Source: Ulota crispa (taxonomy: Eukaryota; Streptophyta; Bryopsida; Orthotrichales; Orthotrichaceae). From it: a stretch of 64,000 nt of DNA. The notes beneath the pieces are model-generated. The model did no database searches. It was not told the origin of the DNA and saw only the letters and a program-made list of their open reading frames with translations. Below, one piece after another: positions 33,695-47,245 of the stretch (position 1 is the stretch's first letter; each line of letters opens with the position of its first letter). Both the position numbers and the translations under genes were made by a program. The stretch covers positions 14,470,002 to 14,534,001 of the forward strand of contig OY987242.1 in NCBI GenBank assembly GCA_963920765.1. Direction: 5' to 3'.

Positions 33695-35749
33695 TCAATA
33701 GCTTATTTAAAAATTACATTTCCCTCACCTACCTCCAAAATAATTGAAAGCAAACATGAATACTTAATGGTGAAACAATACTTAACAAGACATTAATCAG
33801 AATTTTGTACTATGTTGAACCTCTAAATGCCCATAACACATCATTAAAATGTTAGAACATATAAGTTGATAGAAGTGTGAATTTCAAGGTTCTTTGGAGA
33901 AATAAACGCAAAAAAGAAGAACATTACTATATAATATAGTACTCCCTAAGCTCCATACCAAAACCTTTTGCATATGCTTTGTGGGTGTTGATTTTGGTTC
34001 CAACGTTTTTTCATCCAAAAAAATCTTATCCACTTGCAAAATTTTAGTTTTTATCTAATTTGTCATAAATGAGCAAGTTAGACATTGCCTAGTCCTAAAC
34101 CCTAGTTTACATGATCACAATTTCTACTAGTGTTAATTGTATATGGTTGTGATTCTAATGATATGTTCACACTTAGCATTAGAAAGGGTCAACCCCTAAA
34201 TCCCTGAGTGTCCCCTCGGGGGACAAATGGGATATTGGACAGGTACCTACAGCCTCAATTTTTGTCTTGATTTTTTGAAACTTTTTTTGAAGATAGGAAA
34301 ACACATTAGCTTTTGGAGAATGTAATTTTTATTCCAATCAATGCCCAAAAGCAAAAGTTATGCCTAGATAAGCAAAAATTTATGCAAATTGGGCAGCAAA
34401 AAAACTTTACAAAAAACTTGAATTTTTTTTATTTTTGTTTTTTACCTCATAGGTTATAGTTTTGTCTACATTTGAAGCTTTGATCCATTCCATTTGGACT
34501 AGTTATGAGAAAGTTATGGACAATCTTGTTTTTTGGGCAGTTCAAGCATCTTCTTGAAAAAATAACTTATAAACTTCATTTTTGAATGCAATTTTAACAC
34601 TTTTTCAAAAAAACTGTTGGAAAGGGTGAAGCTTGCTTGCTAGAACAATCTCACCATTGGGATTATTGAGTTTCAATTCCATTGTAAGATTATTAACAAT
34701 GTAAGTTTTTGTTCAATCTCATACCTTCTTCTACCTAATGTTTTTTTTAAGAACAAAAATTAAGTATTTTTTGTTTTGATTTTTTTCCAAAGATTCTCAA
34801 CTCAATTTTCCACCTTAAAAAAATAAACCTCAAAATTGTGCGGTGCAAAAATTTTACTTCAAAAAAGTTCAAAGTCAAATAGTCTAGTCATGCAAGGTGC
34901 AAAAAGGTATATTTTTTACACTTTGAATGCAAATATCTTGCAATATGTGCGGTCAAAGTTTTTGAATTTTTGTTTCCACATTTTTATACTAGTCTAGTAC
35001 AAGATCCTATGGTTAGATATGCAAAATGACCAATTTTCAAATTTTTTTACTCTTTACAATAGAAATGGCAATTTTGAGTGTCTTTTGACAAAATAAAAGC
35101 CCTAGGGATTTATGGGTTAACAATATCAATGTAATTTAAAGGTGTGTCCAAATGCATCTAATTTTCCTTGACTACTACCACTCTTAACACCAAGTGTGAT
35201 CATACTTTAACTCTAGTTTATTTTTTATTGGGATTTTTGCAATTTAATTTTGCAATGAATTCTCTTTCATTAAGATCAAACAAAAAAGTAAAGTAAAAAC
35301 CTTTTATCTCATGGAGCTTGAAAGCGCATGGATTTTTAATGGTTACAAGTAACTTAGCCAGCCAATTGGATTTGGGTGGTTGGTATTTCACAATTGCAAA
35401 CTCTGTTGGGTTTAATTCCTAAGCGCCTAGACTTGAAACCAAAAAAACTTGACCTACTTGCAATCAAAGTGCCCCTTGTGGATTGAAAATTACAATTTAC
35501 ACGATTGGACCATACACATTGTTAGTAGAAAGCATCTCCATTGTGATGGGCTTGATTGGAGGTGGTTTGACCAAAGGAGCAATGAGATTGTACAGCAGTC
35601 AAACTTGGGTTGACTCACCTTTTGGAAAGATAGTATATTGTCTCTTGGGCACTTAGAGGTTAATACTTGCTAACAAATCTCAACTACCTATATAGATCAA
35701 ACTTAGAAAAATTAGAGATGTGTTTGTTTTAATTATGTATGGCATTTGG
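33695..35749. other. Intergenic DNA with a possible ~0.93 kb inverted-end element
   Basis: gtcaacccctaaatccctgag at about 34189 and ccctagggatttatgggttaac at about 35099-35120 are roughly complementary, suggesting the ends of one repeat. A perfect hairpin TGTCCCC-tcg-GGGGACA lies at 34209-34225 next to the left end. Frames are short and stop-dense. No gene seen. Confidence 0.3.
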
Positions 35750-35955
35750 TGCATAGACACTTATAACCAACAACTCCCAAATTTGAGCAGTCACTCTATG
35801 GCTTCATAAAATAAAAACTATAAAAACCCAAAATCATCCAAATGAACACTAGGTTTTGTTTTTATTATTGGTGGAATTATTTTCAAACTAAGGGGTGTAT
35901 GTGTTGTGCTTTAACAATTTTTGTTGCACCAGTGTATTGTTGATTATAATGGTCA
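35750..35955. repeat. Dispersed repeat T, copy 2
   Basis: Partner of 21620-21850 (cttataaccaacaactccca, aggttttgtttt, gtgctttaacaattttt, ggtcatgcactat). Confidence 0.45.
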
Positions 35956-36129
35956 TGCACTATTTGTAGCAAATTTTTCACAATTCATAATTAAAAATGA
36001 AAGTTATGTCACACGGCAAACAGAAATTGAATGTATTTCCCCAAATGTGGTTCTTGTGAATTGCAAGGGGAGAGTTTTCTATAAGGATTGCCAACACTTA
36101 AGAGAGTTTAATTCTAAACGTTAGAATTT

Positions 36130-36400
36130 TTTTGAACCCTCAAAGGCCCTTAAGAACTTCCAAAATGGACCAAAAAGGATCCCAAGACATGTACTTCTTG
36201 CTACAAACAAATCATTAATCTCTTATTTCTGCCCACCTTTTGAGTTCAACGCAATCATCAAATTTTATTGATGTGCCATCTCAATAGGACAAAGATGTGT
36301 GTATAGTAGGACCATAAATTATATTTTACTCTATTTGTATACATGAGTGAAGTACTAGATAGTGACTAGTGAGTTCATCCCTTTGTACAAAATATGATAG
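36130..36400. repeat. Dispersed repeat S, copy 1
   Basis: Closely related to 59920-60170: aaggatcccaaracatgtact, ttatttctgcccaccttttgagttcaa, accataarttatattttact, and atgagtgaagtact occur in the same order and spacing. Termini unresolved. Confidence 0.6.
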
Positions 36401-37083
36401 CTAAAATTTTGAAAATGTGCTTTGGAGTTTTCTTATCAAGACCTTTGGTTGTATGTATAAACCTTCTCACTCAAGGGGTTTAAAACATGTTGAAAAAATG
36501 TTTGAGGTCCAATTTTAGTGAGGTCATATATATAGAGTATAATAATTGCATACCAGAATGTAAATAGAAACATGAACAATACTATATTTAAACTTAGTAA
36601 TGTGGTCAAAAGATGAGTCATATTTATCAAATTTCAAATTTATCAAAGCAAATAAGATCAATTGTTATTCATCAGAAAAAAATTTGAAGTTATTTTCAAT
36701 TACCAAGAAGAAATAAGAAAGAAGTTGCATTGTCTTAGAGATTTTATAGTAATGCTAAAGACTTACGGATTGAAAATTATACTTCACTACATTATAAACT
36801 TAGTAACTATCTGTTCTTTAAAATATGTATATGAAGTTCAAAATGTAGTTATAAAATGAAAAACGTAACCTCAATTTTGCCTAGATTTTCTGCACTATTA
36901 AATTAATGAATCTGCTTAAAGGAATTGTTGATTGCTAGTCCTGGCCTTGATGCTATATAAATGTCATGAATATCAATGACCCTTTTGTACAGTAATAAAC
37001 TCTTTAATACATTGTATCTAGTCCCTTCTTTGTTGCTTACTAGAGATTCTATTGTTGAAGCCACAAATTTATTTATTCAATAT
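36401..37083. other. AT-rich intergenic DNA, no gene seen
   Basis: Stop-dense on both strands. Short frames at 36436-36859 have no domain. Confidence 0.45.
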
Positions 37084-37107
37084 GTATATTATATATTATA
37101 TATATAT

Positions 37108-37194
<87 letters not shown>

Positions 37195-37196
37195 TA
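37084..37196. repeat. (TA)n microsatellite
   Basis: Almost pure TA from about 37113 to 37189, preceded by interrupted tatatta repeats. It abuts the Helitron-like terminus at 37197, as expected since Helitrons insert at A-T steps. The Tyr-Ile-rich frames it creates are meaningless. Confidence 0.95.
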
Positions 37197-37460
37197 CTAG
37201 TATTCTGCCTGTCGTACCGACGGGTTTATGTCTCCCACCCCCTATCCTCTGATCTCCCCGATCCTTGTGCCCCATATTCCTGTGCCCTTTATCCCCATGT
37301 CCTCTATCCTTATGCTCCATATCCTTATGCCCCTTTATCCTCATGTCCTCCCATCCCCGTGCCCTCTTATCCCTATGCCCCCTTATCCCCATGCCCCCTT
37401 ATCCCTGTGCCCCCTTATCCTTGTGCCCCCTTATTCTTATGCCCCCTTATCCCCATGCCC
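37197..37460 (-). repeat. Helitron-like 3' terminus with C-rich minisatellite, copy 2
   Basis: Minus-strand end: hairpin cccgtcg-gta-cgacagg, then gcagaata, CTAG and host T. The plus-strand neighbour is a 16-17-bp array (ccccttatccctgtgc-like) to about 37460. Same organisation as 18014-18360. The downstream sequence to about 37680 (ending ttcattaatatagataga) may be the rest of the element. Confidence 0.5.
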
Positions 37461-37732
37461 TCTTTTGGCCAAGAAAAAGTTGTGGTGCAATTGCCAATGA
37501 CTTGTTGTTAACGTTTAGTGAAACAGATAAAAGAGAGTCATAGGTGATTTTACTTTATCCATTTATACCTTTTTGATCCTAGTTGTGCCCAAACCTAACT
37601 TATGTCCAATCTTAACTAATTGAACGCTATTATATGATAAGCCCTAACTGACTAAATGCTATTTTTCATTAATATAGATAGATATATATATTATATATAT
37701 TTATATTTATATTATATATATAGGGAATTACT

Positions 37733-38121
37733 ATAGCGACACCCTAAATTGCTAACGGGACACCCCCTTTGAGCATGAAAATGTGATTTTTAATGATGAT
37801 TTTGCTGATTTTTTAATTTGGATAAAAAGATTTGCTTCACTTTTATCAAGACTATATTGAAAAAAAAATAGGTGTGTTTAAATTTCAAATTGAAAATGTA
37901 AAACTTTTGAGTTATTTAAAGCAAAAATATATCAAAAAATAGTATTGGTGCAATAATATTTCATTTTTTTTGTGTTTGTCATGATTTTTTTCAAGGAGGT
38001 GATAATGTTGTGATAAAATGAATGATTGACCACTAAATAAATAAAAAATAGCACAAATTATCAAATTTCATGCTCAGAGGGGGTGTCTTGTTAGCAATTT
38101 AGGGTGTTGTTGTAGCAATTT

Positions 38122-38123
<2 letters not shown>
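37733..38123. mobile_element. MITE with ~57-bp terminal inverted repeats, in TA-rich DNA
   Basis: Left end GGGAATTACTATAGCGACACCC and inverted right end GAAATTGCTACAACAACACCC, both continuing through taaattgctaac..gacacccc and gagcatgaaa. Flanked on both sides by TA repeats (38124-38165 on the right), so the target duplication cannot be read. The terminal layout resembles the element at 58805-59200. Confidence 0.75.

Positions 38124-38165
<42 letters not shown>
38124..38165. repeat. (TA)n microsatellite
   Basis: About 20 uninterrupted TA units immediately right of the MITE. Confidence 0.9.
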
Positions 38166-38167
<2 letters not shown>

Positions 38168-38929
38168 AATCCCAAGACCTCATTTTGGATGAAAAGTAAA
38201 GAGTTTGAGTGCAACTATGAGTTGCATTCCATGCATGTAAATTGCGTCTTTTACATTTTCTTTATTTAAGAAATTACACCTTTTACATTCTCTATTTAAT
38301 GCCTCCGTTGGTACAACATGTACGTAAACTAGTATATACATATATAAACTACCTATCAATAAAATGTGGCCACTAGTTTTTAAATATGGCCTTATTAGAC
38401 ACTTATACTTGACATTTGTCATGTGCGACATTGGACATCACACAAACAACACAACGAACAGATCCCAAAATTTGTCTGACAAGACAATACTAACTTTGAT
38501 CTTTGTGGCCTTTGTGCAACCCCTTCACTATCCGGCTCTTGTTACATCCTCACTTTCACTGACGATTACAACCATTGCACATGGGTCTACTCCTTGAAGT
38601 ACAAAAACAAGACTCTCTTACGCTTTGAGTAATATTGTGCAATGGTTGAACTTTAGCAAAACTGAAAAATCCATGCCATCTAGTTCAACAGAGGCGACAA
38701 ATACACTTTGTGGGATTTTGAATGCTTCCGCAATGTTACCAGTACCACCAAACAATTCACCCATGCTTATACACTCCACTATAATAGGGACTCCAAACAC
38801 AAGAACTGGAGTTTCCTAGAGAAGGTGTGCAGCATGGCCTTACTAATAGTACAGTAATTCTCATCAATAATCATTGCAATAGGGCTTGGAAATAACAACC
38901 AAATTGCAAAATAACAAACTAGCAACGTT
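38166..38929. other. Intergenic DNA, no supported gene
   Basis: The interval 38600-38830 reads openly on both strands for 60-64 codons with fairly balanced composition, but neither frame has a recognisable domain or splice context. Confidence 0.35.
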
Positions 38930-39165
38930 CAAGTTGTAAATTACAAGAAATATTAATATCTAAATTGTTGCATACACCTTCAAGTGGCCACGCAATGAGT
39001 CATGAGGTAAATTTCTAGGGTAAGGCAACCTAATTGTTGAGGCAACTTAAATACAATATTTAGTGTAGTGGAATTAGCAAAAAGTGCAGTGGATTTAGCC
39101 ATTCCCTATTTGAAACTCAATAGCAGTTTGGAATAGTAATTTTGATCCTAACTTTTGTAATACTT
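38930..39165. repeat. Dispersed repeat U, copy 1
   Basis: caagtggccacgcaatgagtcatgag..ggtaaggcaacctaattg..aggcaac..aaatacaatatttagtgtag recurs at about 43950-44060 with about 80 percent similarity by eye. Confidence 0.5.
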
Positions 39166-39492
39166 TCAAATACTAAATACTATGTATAGGGCAATGCCTG
39201 ACAACAAAGGCGTTGCCCAACGTAAATCACAAATAGAAAAGGATGAAAAATAGAGGATGAGAGTTGAGGCCGGTGATGAAAATTCTGTAATGCCCGATTA
39301 TGCAGGAAACCCAACAAAATCGAGCATTACGTTGCAGAAGCCTCCCAAGAACTGAACAATGAGTTTCTTGGAAGTGGTTTATGATGCACAAGAACCCTCT
39401 CAAGAATGGAGAATGAAGACCCAAAAGCTTCTAATTCTAATCATGTCTAATAATGGAAAAGGCCACGGGAATAGGTTCTACCGTGATTGCCA
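39166..39492. other. Intergenic DNA, no gene seen
   Basis: Contains a short partial inverted similarity (gcccgattatgcaggaaacccaac against caaaatcgagcattacgttgc) but no exon. Confidence 0.35.
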
Positions 39493-39500
39493 ATTTTAAT

Positions 39501-39793
39501 CAAGGCTTTTTTTTTCATTTTTTAAGAAGTGTGAAGGTGGCTATTTAAAATGTTATAATGGTGCTCCAAATTTTAACATTCATCCACATATTGGTTAGAA
39601 AATATCACATTAGTACATATTATATTATATGTCTAAAATTTGATTTTCATCCACAATTTGACGATTTCATCCATTTAAAAAATAATAATTGAAGACTAGT
39701 GGCGAAATCATTTTGGCATTATTTTTAATGTTTTTTAGCCAGATTTTTTTTTTGGGTGCAATCTGGCACCAAAATGCCAAAAAAAAAGCCCTG
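39501..39793. mobile_element. hAT-type MITE in the RPS3a promoter
   Basis: Termini CAAGGCTTTTTTTTT and, inverted, CAGGGCTTTTTTTTT; likely 8-bp duplication attttaat (39493-39500) against attcgaat (39794-39801), two mismatches. The body matches 47300-47594 over nearly its whole length (ttaagaagtg, ctccaaatttt, attcatccaca landmarks). The right end is 48 bp upstream of the telo-box and 162 bp upstream of the RPS3a start codon. Confidence 0.8.
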
Positions 39794-39841
39794 ATTCGAA
39801 TACACTGGGAAAGCAGTAGAACTAAATTAGGGCAAAGAGAA

Positions 39842-39850
39842 TTAGGGTTT
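39842..39850 (-). promoter_or_regulatory. Telo-box upstream of RPS3a
   Basis: TTAGGGTTT (AAACCCTAA on the minus strand) lies 106 bp upstream of the start codon. Telo-boxes near the transcription start are a general feature of plant ribosomal-protein promoters. The GTCGCTCGTCGTCGTCG stretch just before the ATG would be 5' UTR. Confidence 0.6.
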
Positions 39851-39955
39851 GAGGGGAGCAGCCTTGACCAAAACTACGGTACCTCGAAGCAATCGTCCTC
39901 TTTCGGCTGACGCACTTGCTGTCGCTCGTCGTCGTCGTTGCTCCGGTCCGCAACC

Positions 39956-42069
39956 ATGGCGGTCGGCAAGAATAAGCGCATCTCGAAGAGCAAGAAGGGC
40001 GGCAAGAAAAAAATGTATCACCCGAACGCTTTTCAAATCCGTCTCCTCCCTTATTATGGCGACTTTTTAGGTCATCCGTGGGCTGTAGCTAACATGAAAG
40101 CTCTGTGAGTTCTGTGCAGTGTCGACCCTTTCTCGAAGAAGGACTGGTACGACATCAAGGCTCCGACCACGTTCTCGCAAAGGTCGTTGGGAAAGACCCT
40201 TGTCACCAGGACTCAAGGTACCAAGGTGAGGAACATTGGTTCTCGGGGAATTCTGCTTCATGGTGTCATTTATGCATCTATGGATTCGGTAGCTAACGTG
40301 CGTCCATTGCTTGATGATTTCTTTTTGCAGATTGCCTCGGATGGTTTGAAAGGCCGAGTATTCGAAGTCTCCTTGGCCGACTTGCAACAGGATGAGGACC
40401 AGGCTTTCCGCAAAATCAAGCTTCGGGCTGAGGATGTGCAGGGCAAGAACGTCCTCACCAACTTCTGGGTGAGCTTAACTCCGACGAGACCAGTTGATCT
40501 TTGTAAAATTTAAGGGAAATTTTCATGGATACCCCTGAATTTTGCAATGTTTGCATAGATACCCCTACTTTTTCAGAAATTACACAAATACCCTTGGACC
40601 ATAAATTTTAGGCATTTATTTTTTGTGCTCATACTTCCTTCATGACCGATGTTGAAGAACGGAATGTAATGAAACAAAAAAAAGCAGTATGTGCACAAAG
40701 GAAGAAGGGAAGTGGCATGCACAACTAAACAACCGCCTGAAAATTTTGGTCCAAGGGTATTTGTGTAATTTCTGAAAAAGCAGGGGTATCCATGAAATTT
40801 TCCCAAATTTTAAAGTTTTTTTTGAGCGGGTCACAGGGGACTTTCTTCGGTTCAATCCGTTTCTTTCGTCCTTTTTTGACGAACACATGCACTGTGTGCA
40901 CATGCATTCTGGTTATGTAAAAGTTAATCTCGTATTGTCACAATATGATCCGTCCAATTGGTAATTTACAACATTATTCCTTTGGAGTTAACCGTAACCT
41001 ATATCAGGGTAGCAGTTAGTTGATTGAGTGAAAATTTGCGAAAGGTTAGTCTTTAAGTGAAGCGGGAGTGGCTGGGCCGAAGCTGGAGTAGTTTTAAACG
41101 ATGAATTTTGACCTTGCAATGATAGTAGTGAATACTGAATTTGGATATGGTTTATTTGAAAAATTAGGGCATGGACTTCACCACCGATAAGCTTCGTTCA
41201 CTTGTGCGCAAGTGGCAGAGCCTGATTGAGGCTCATGTGGATGTGAAAACGACCGACAACTACCAGTTGCGGATTTTCTGTATAGCTTTTACGAAGAAAA
41301 GGCCCAATCAGATTAAGAAGACATGCTACGCTCAGAGCAGCCAAATTCGTCAGGTTCTTTGCCATACCCGTCACCCTTCAGGGATCAAGAGTTCTCAAAT
41401 TGGCCTCATGTTTTCTTTAGCAATTTTAAGTAGATTCCACAATGGCCTGTTTCAGTCCAATTATAACCCCACTAACCATCAATTGAATTGGTCAATTTTA
41501 ATCCATGAATCCTTAGTCTTAAGTGGTTAATTGAATTGTTGTTTCCAGCAGGAATTTTGCTGTTTTAATATCATGAAAGACACTTGAAGAACTGTTATTT
41601 AGCCAACTGTGGTCTTTTTGCTTATGCAGATTAGGCGTAAGATGAGGGAAATCATGGTTCGTGAAGCCTCGACTTGTGATTTGAAGGACTTGGTTGCCAA
41701 GTTAATTCCTGAGGTTATTGGAAAGGAAATTGAGAAGGTTACGCAAGGAATTTACCCTCTCCAGAACACTTTCGTTAGGAAAGTAAAAATTCTGAAGGCT
41801 CCCAAGTTCGATTTGATGAAGCTCATGGAGGTGAGTTAGTTGATGATGAAACATGATTTATTTGGTATATGATGTTATGAATCGTGATATCTGTGCTAAA
41901 GAAAGACGGAACTGCTAATTTTAAAGTAGTTAATATCACTTCTGTTAATTGTTGTGATTAATAGGTTCATGGAGATTACAGCGAGGAAGTTGGTGCCAAA
42001 ATCGAGAGGCCTGTTGGTGACGACGCTGAAACAGAAGCTGCAGAGGCTGTCCCAGTTCCCGGAGCTTAA
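39956..42069 (+). CDS. RPS3A: 40S ribosomal protein S3a (eS1), six exons
   Basis: Structural protein of the small cytosolic ribosomal subunit. Exons: 39956-40014, 40120-40225, 40331-40468, 41168-41353, 41630-41830, 41965-42069. All junctions are GT-AG and the total is 795 nt, 264 residues, the usual family length. The product opens [10 protein letters not shown] with a lysine-rich tail. It contains [75 protein letters not shown] and [10 protein letters not shown] in family order, and ends in an acidic [17 protein letters not shown] tail. Intron 3 (699 bp) carries a MULE-type MITE (40514-40804). The gene is convergent with RPL13a. Nothing suggests damage; this is a working housekeeping gene. 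Confidence 0.97.
40514..40804. mobile_element. MULE-type MITE family 1, copy 2, in RPS3a intron 3
   Basis: Termini GGGAAATTTTCATGGATACCCCT and the inverted match; 9-bp duplication aaaatttaa (40505-40513) against aaattttaa (40805-40813), one mismatch. Size 291 bp. The whole element can fold back, so the primary transcript of RPS3a would contain a long hairpin 37 bp downstream of the 5' splice site at 40469. Confidence 0.9.
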
Positions 42070-45000
42070 ACTGTATTTTTGCACCTAATCGAATTGACAA
42101 AACTTGATGAATGACTATTTGCTCACTCCTGGTTGGTAATTGTTTTATGATATCTTCCGCCCAATTACTTCAAATATATCATGAATGACTAAATAACTTG
42201 TTAGTTTTACGTTGTTACTTCCAAACATAATAATGCATAAACCTTGATTTCTCCTTTGCATTTTGGTTATCGAAATCGGACTCCTCTTTGACATCGTGTG
42301 TAAAAAATTACAGATTTCCATTTGGAAGCTGGCCTCAAATTCTTCACGAATTTTCATCTACTTTCATTATAGGTAGAAACAGCTCTTGAATGCCGTGAAA
42401 CATAGAGCGGAAAGGGTGTATTTCTGATGGACTATTGAATAGTGCGCATTAGGATTACATGTCATGGTTATGTTAAAAGATTCGGATTTTGAGAGGTTTC
42501 TTTATTCTTAAGGACTACTTACAGAACCAGAACTTTAGATTTCAGAAACAAGTATTTTGAGGACTAAGGTAGGAGGCTCATAAATGGAGCATCTAAGGGC
42601 TGAAACTGAATTTTGGGTAGGTGAAACTCCTTGAAATGATTTTCAGTAAACTTTCCTTGAAAGACAAGAAGAATCCGCATCTAACCCAAGTTTTTTCATA
42701 ATTTTTGGAACTTTGTGGAATTAGTTATGAATATTTGAAGTGGGAAAGCCATAGGGCTCTATAATGGAGCACCTCCTCAAATGTACATGAGCTGTACATT
42801 GTTGAAGGGCTATGGAAAACAATTGGAATTTGACATCTTCTCTTGTACTTTTCATCCTTGCTTTAATTTTCTTTTGTCAAGTGATACATGTTTATACTAG
42901 TAGGCGTAAACCAAGTTCTTTGACGGCTGGCTATCTAAAAAGACAGCTATCTTTGTAGTATGGTACTGAAGAAAAATATAAACCAGCATTTTCAGCAATA
43001 ATAATCAATGAGTAAGGGATCCATATATTCTACTCTAATAGTTTCTTAACTAACAAACTAGGATTCTCCTCGATGGTAACTACGTATCTAGTTTTCTGTA
43101 ATTGAAAAGCACGGTTCGTGCTTGCTAAATGTTTTATTCTATTTTAATATTAAAAGCTGCAATAATGTTATGGCCATGTTTATTGTCTTTGTACTTTTAT
43201 TTCTTTAATTCAAGTGAACACATTCCCATTCGCATCTATTTCTTGTGTTGTTTTTTTGCTGACTTTTATCCCTTTAGGACAACGATAATGACCGCACTTC
43301 GCTGGCTTTTTTTTTCCCTCATAAGCTCTCAGGTGACCTGAAATTATTTTGTGCTCAGTATTGCATTTTTGCTACACCAAAATTGGTGTGGCTTATTGGT
43401 ATTTTTTTGAAACAATGTAAAACATTTAGCCAACTCTTATACACGGGTTTGGGAGTAAGAGTATTTAAGGTCCCACTTAATGTTGTCTCATCCTATTGTC
43501 GCAATATTCTAATTTCTTTCAAAACCATCATGAGATTTAGTTTTGATGAAAGGTTGAAAGCATGCAACTTTACATTAGTAAACAAATCTAGCCATTCTTG
43601 CTACTCAAAACATTTTTTGGTTAAAAGAGCTAAGGCCACTTTATCTAGAATATTTTCATTGGAGTCAGGTCCATCGTTTTTCCATTAAAAATTTGGAATT
43701 TGGAATAGTGGTCATGTTTGATTGGCATAAACACACATAATAGTGTACATTGAATATTGTGTTTAGGTTGTCCCACACTAATTTCTCAACATTTCACACT
43801 ATATAAATATTTATTACCGTTACAATATCTTTCATAAAAAATCACTGCAACAAATCATTTTTAGATAGCCTATCAACAACAATGAAGCAACAAAGAGACA
43901 AACTAATAACTTCCAAGTCACAGACCATGTGAAATCTAAATATTTAGTGAGTTGCATGTGCCTCCAAGTGGCCAAGTGATGAGTCATGAGAGAACTTGCT
44001 GGGTTAAGGCAACCTAATTGCCAAGGCAACCTAAATGCAATATTCAGTGTAGATGAGTTTTGATCGCCGCTATCTTTAAAAGTTACAACCACATATTGCA
44101 AGTACGATACGTTTGAGAAATCCTCTTCATAATGACTTCAAACTTGCTCTCATTCCTTCACATCCCTATATTTTGTTACCTTTTGGATGTTGAAAAAAAT
44201 CTTCATGATGATATTTTGAAAATAACATTTCAATCATCCGAAGTGTTGCAATTTTGAATGATAGTTTTTCTGATTTGGTTGCTAAAGAAGGTAAAGCTAA
44301 ATAATAAATTTGTACAAAGTTACATGCAAATATATGCAAAAGGTGTGAAAACAACTAACATGAAATGGTCAGCTTTACATGAACACTACAAATGATACAT
44401 GCAAGCTGACCAAACTTCTCCTATTCATAGTGGAATATGGATGGAACTGATCCTACTCAAAAAAAATTGTTCACGTAGTTTCCACGTAGTTAGATGAAGT
44501 ATAAGTCAAATAAAATTTATGATTTCTGCTTCAGAAGTTGATAGCCATGCAACATACATTTTTGGCAACTTATTCGCAAGTTCATTTTGATCTTCACAAC
44601 TATTTACATGATTTTGAATAAAACCAACAAATGAAACGTCACTGTGATGAGCTGGATTCAAACAATAAAAACTTAAAAGAACTTACTATTTTGAAAACTG
44701 TCACACACAATCCAAGTTTGCACGCTCGGTAAGTCATGAATAATTTTTTATTTCACTGACAACTTTGTTTTTCTCTCTTTTACTGGCAGCATTTATTTAG
44801 GCCAATGCATGGATAGTCCTCCAAATATTCTTCAATGAAATCAGGACAAGAAAAGGCTCAATAGCTCCCAAGAAATCGCTGCAGAGATAACCGTTCTTTA
44901 ACATTATATTTCAACAGACATGAAATCAACAAACACATCTGTGATCCACAAGACAAGAAGAGTATTTCGAGCATTTCGATGCAAGGGATAAATAAACATT

Positions 45001-45097
45001 CAGATCAGTGAAAATTCTAATTTGTCATTCCCTTGGCACTGCGTCCTGCAGTACAAAAAAATCGAGGCAGGGGCAATACAACCCATTGCTGAAGAAC
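42070..45097. other. Intergenic DNA between convergent RPS3a and RPL13a
   Basis: It contains the 3' flanks of both genes. Repeat U copy 2 lies at about 43950-44060. Two related gctcataaatggagcatct/ggctctataatggagcacct blocks sit near 42570 and 42755, with a further variant near 62490. Frames are short and AT-rich; no gene is supported. Confidence 0.5.
43950..44060. repeat. Dispersed repeat U, copy 2
   Basis: caagtggccaagtgatgagtcatgag..ggttaaggcaacctaattgccaaggcaacctaaatgcaatattcagtgtag, partner of 38930-39165. Confidence 0.5.
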
Positions 45098-46646
<1,549 letters not shown>

Positions 46647-47236
46647 GCTTGATTGCTCGAGAGGACGACGCTGCAAGCTCGACGCTGCGAGTGCGTGAGT
46701 GGGAAAGAGGGTGCCGATGGCCTAGCCGCTCCCCTTTACCCAAAAACCCCAGAAAGGGTATATGTGGACCCCTCACCCTGGTTTCGTTTCCGGGTATCGG
46801 GACAGCAGATATACCGGCGCAGGCCCTCGCAGCGATACCCGCTATACCATCTGGGTTCTGCCCCGGTAGCTGTCCATGTTCCCCCAAACTTCAAATTCTT
46901 TAGTATCGCACCCATGGGAACGGACTTCTCCAGATCAAAACTTACAAAGTCATTCTGTCATGGCACAAGAAGTTTTACACAATAGGGATGATAAGATAAG
47001 TACATATAGTCTAGAGAAATTGGTTTTCTATTTTTAAATGAAGATTTGAAGTATAGTATTACCCAAGTAGGTGTTAGACAAGCAATAAAAATGAGGAGAT
47101 AACAGCTGTTATGGATATTAATTAGGTTTTTTTTCGTTTATTGTAGAGGTGGGTACTCTGTAAGTAGACCCTATATATAACATCTTGGTATGGGCAATAT
47201 TTTGATGCAATGAGTATCCTTTCTTAGCACGCATTG
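46647..47236. other. RPL13a upstream region
   Basis: GC-richer to about 46900 (probable promoter and 5' UTR), then AT-rich. Overlapping frames on both strands (46480-46985) are artefacts of that GC-rich composition; none has a domain. Confidence 0.5.
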
Positions 47237-47245
47237 AATGGATTT

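Noticed and set aside
36976..37252. Tyr-Ile repeat frames
   Set aside because: Translation of a (TA)n microsatellite.
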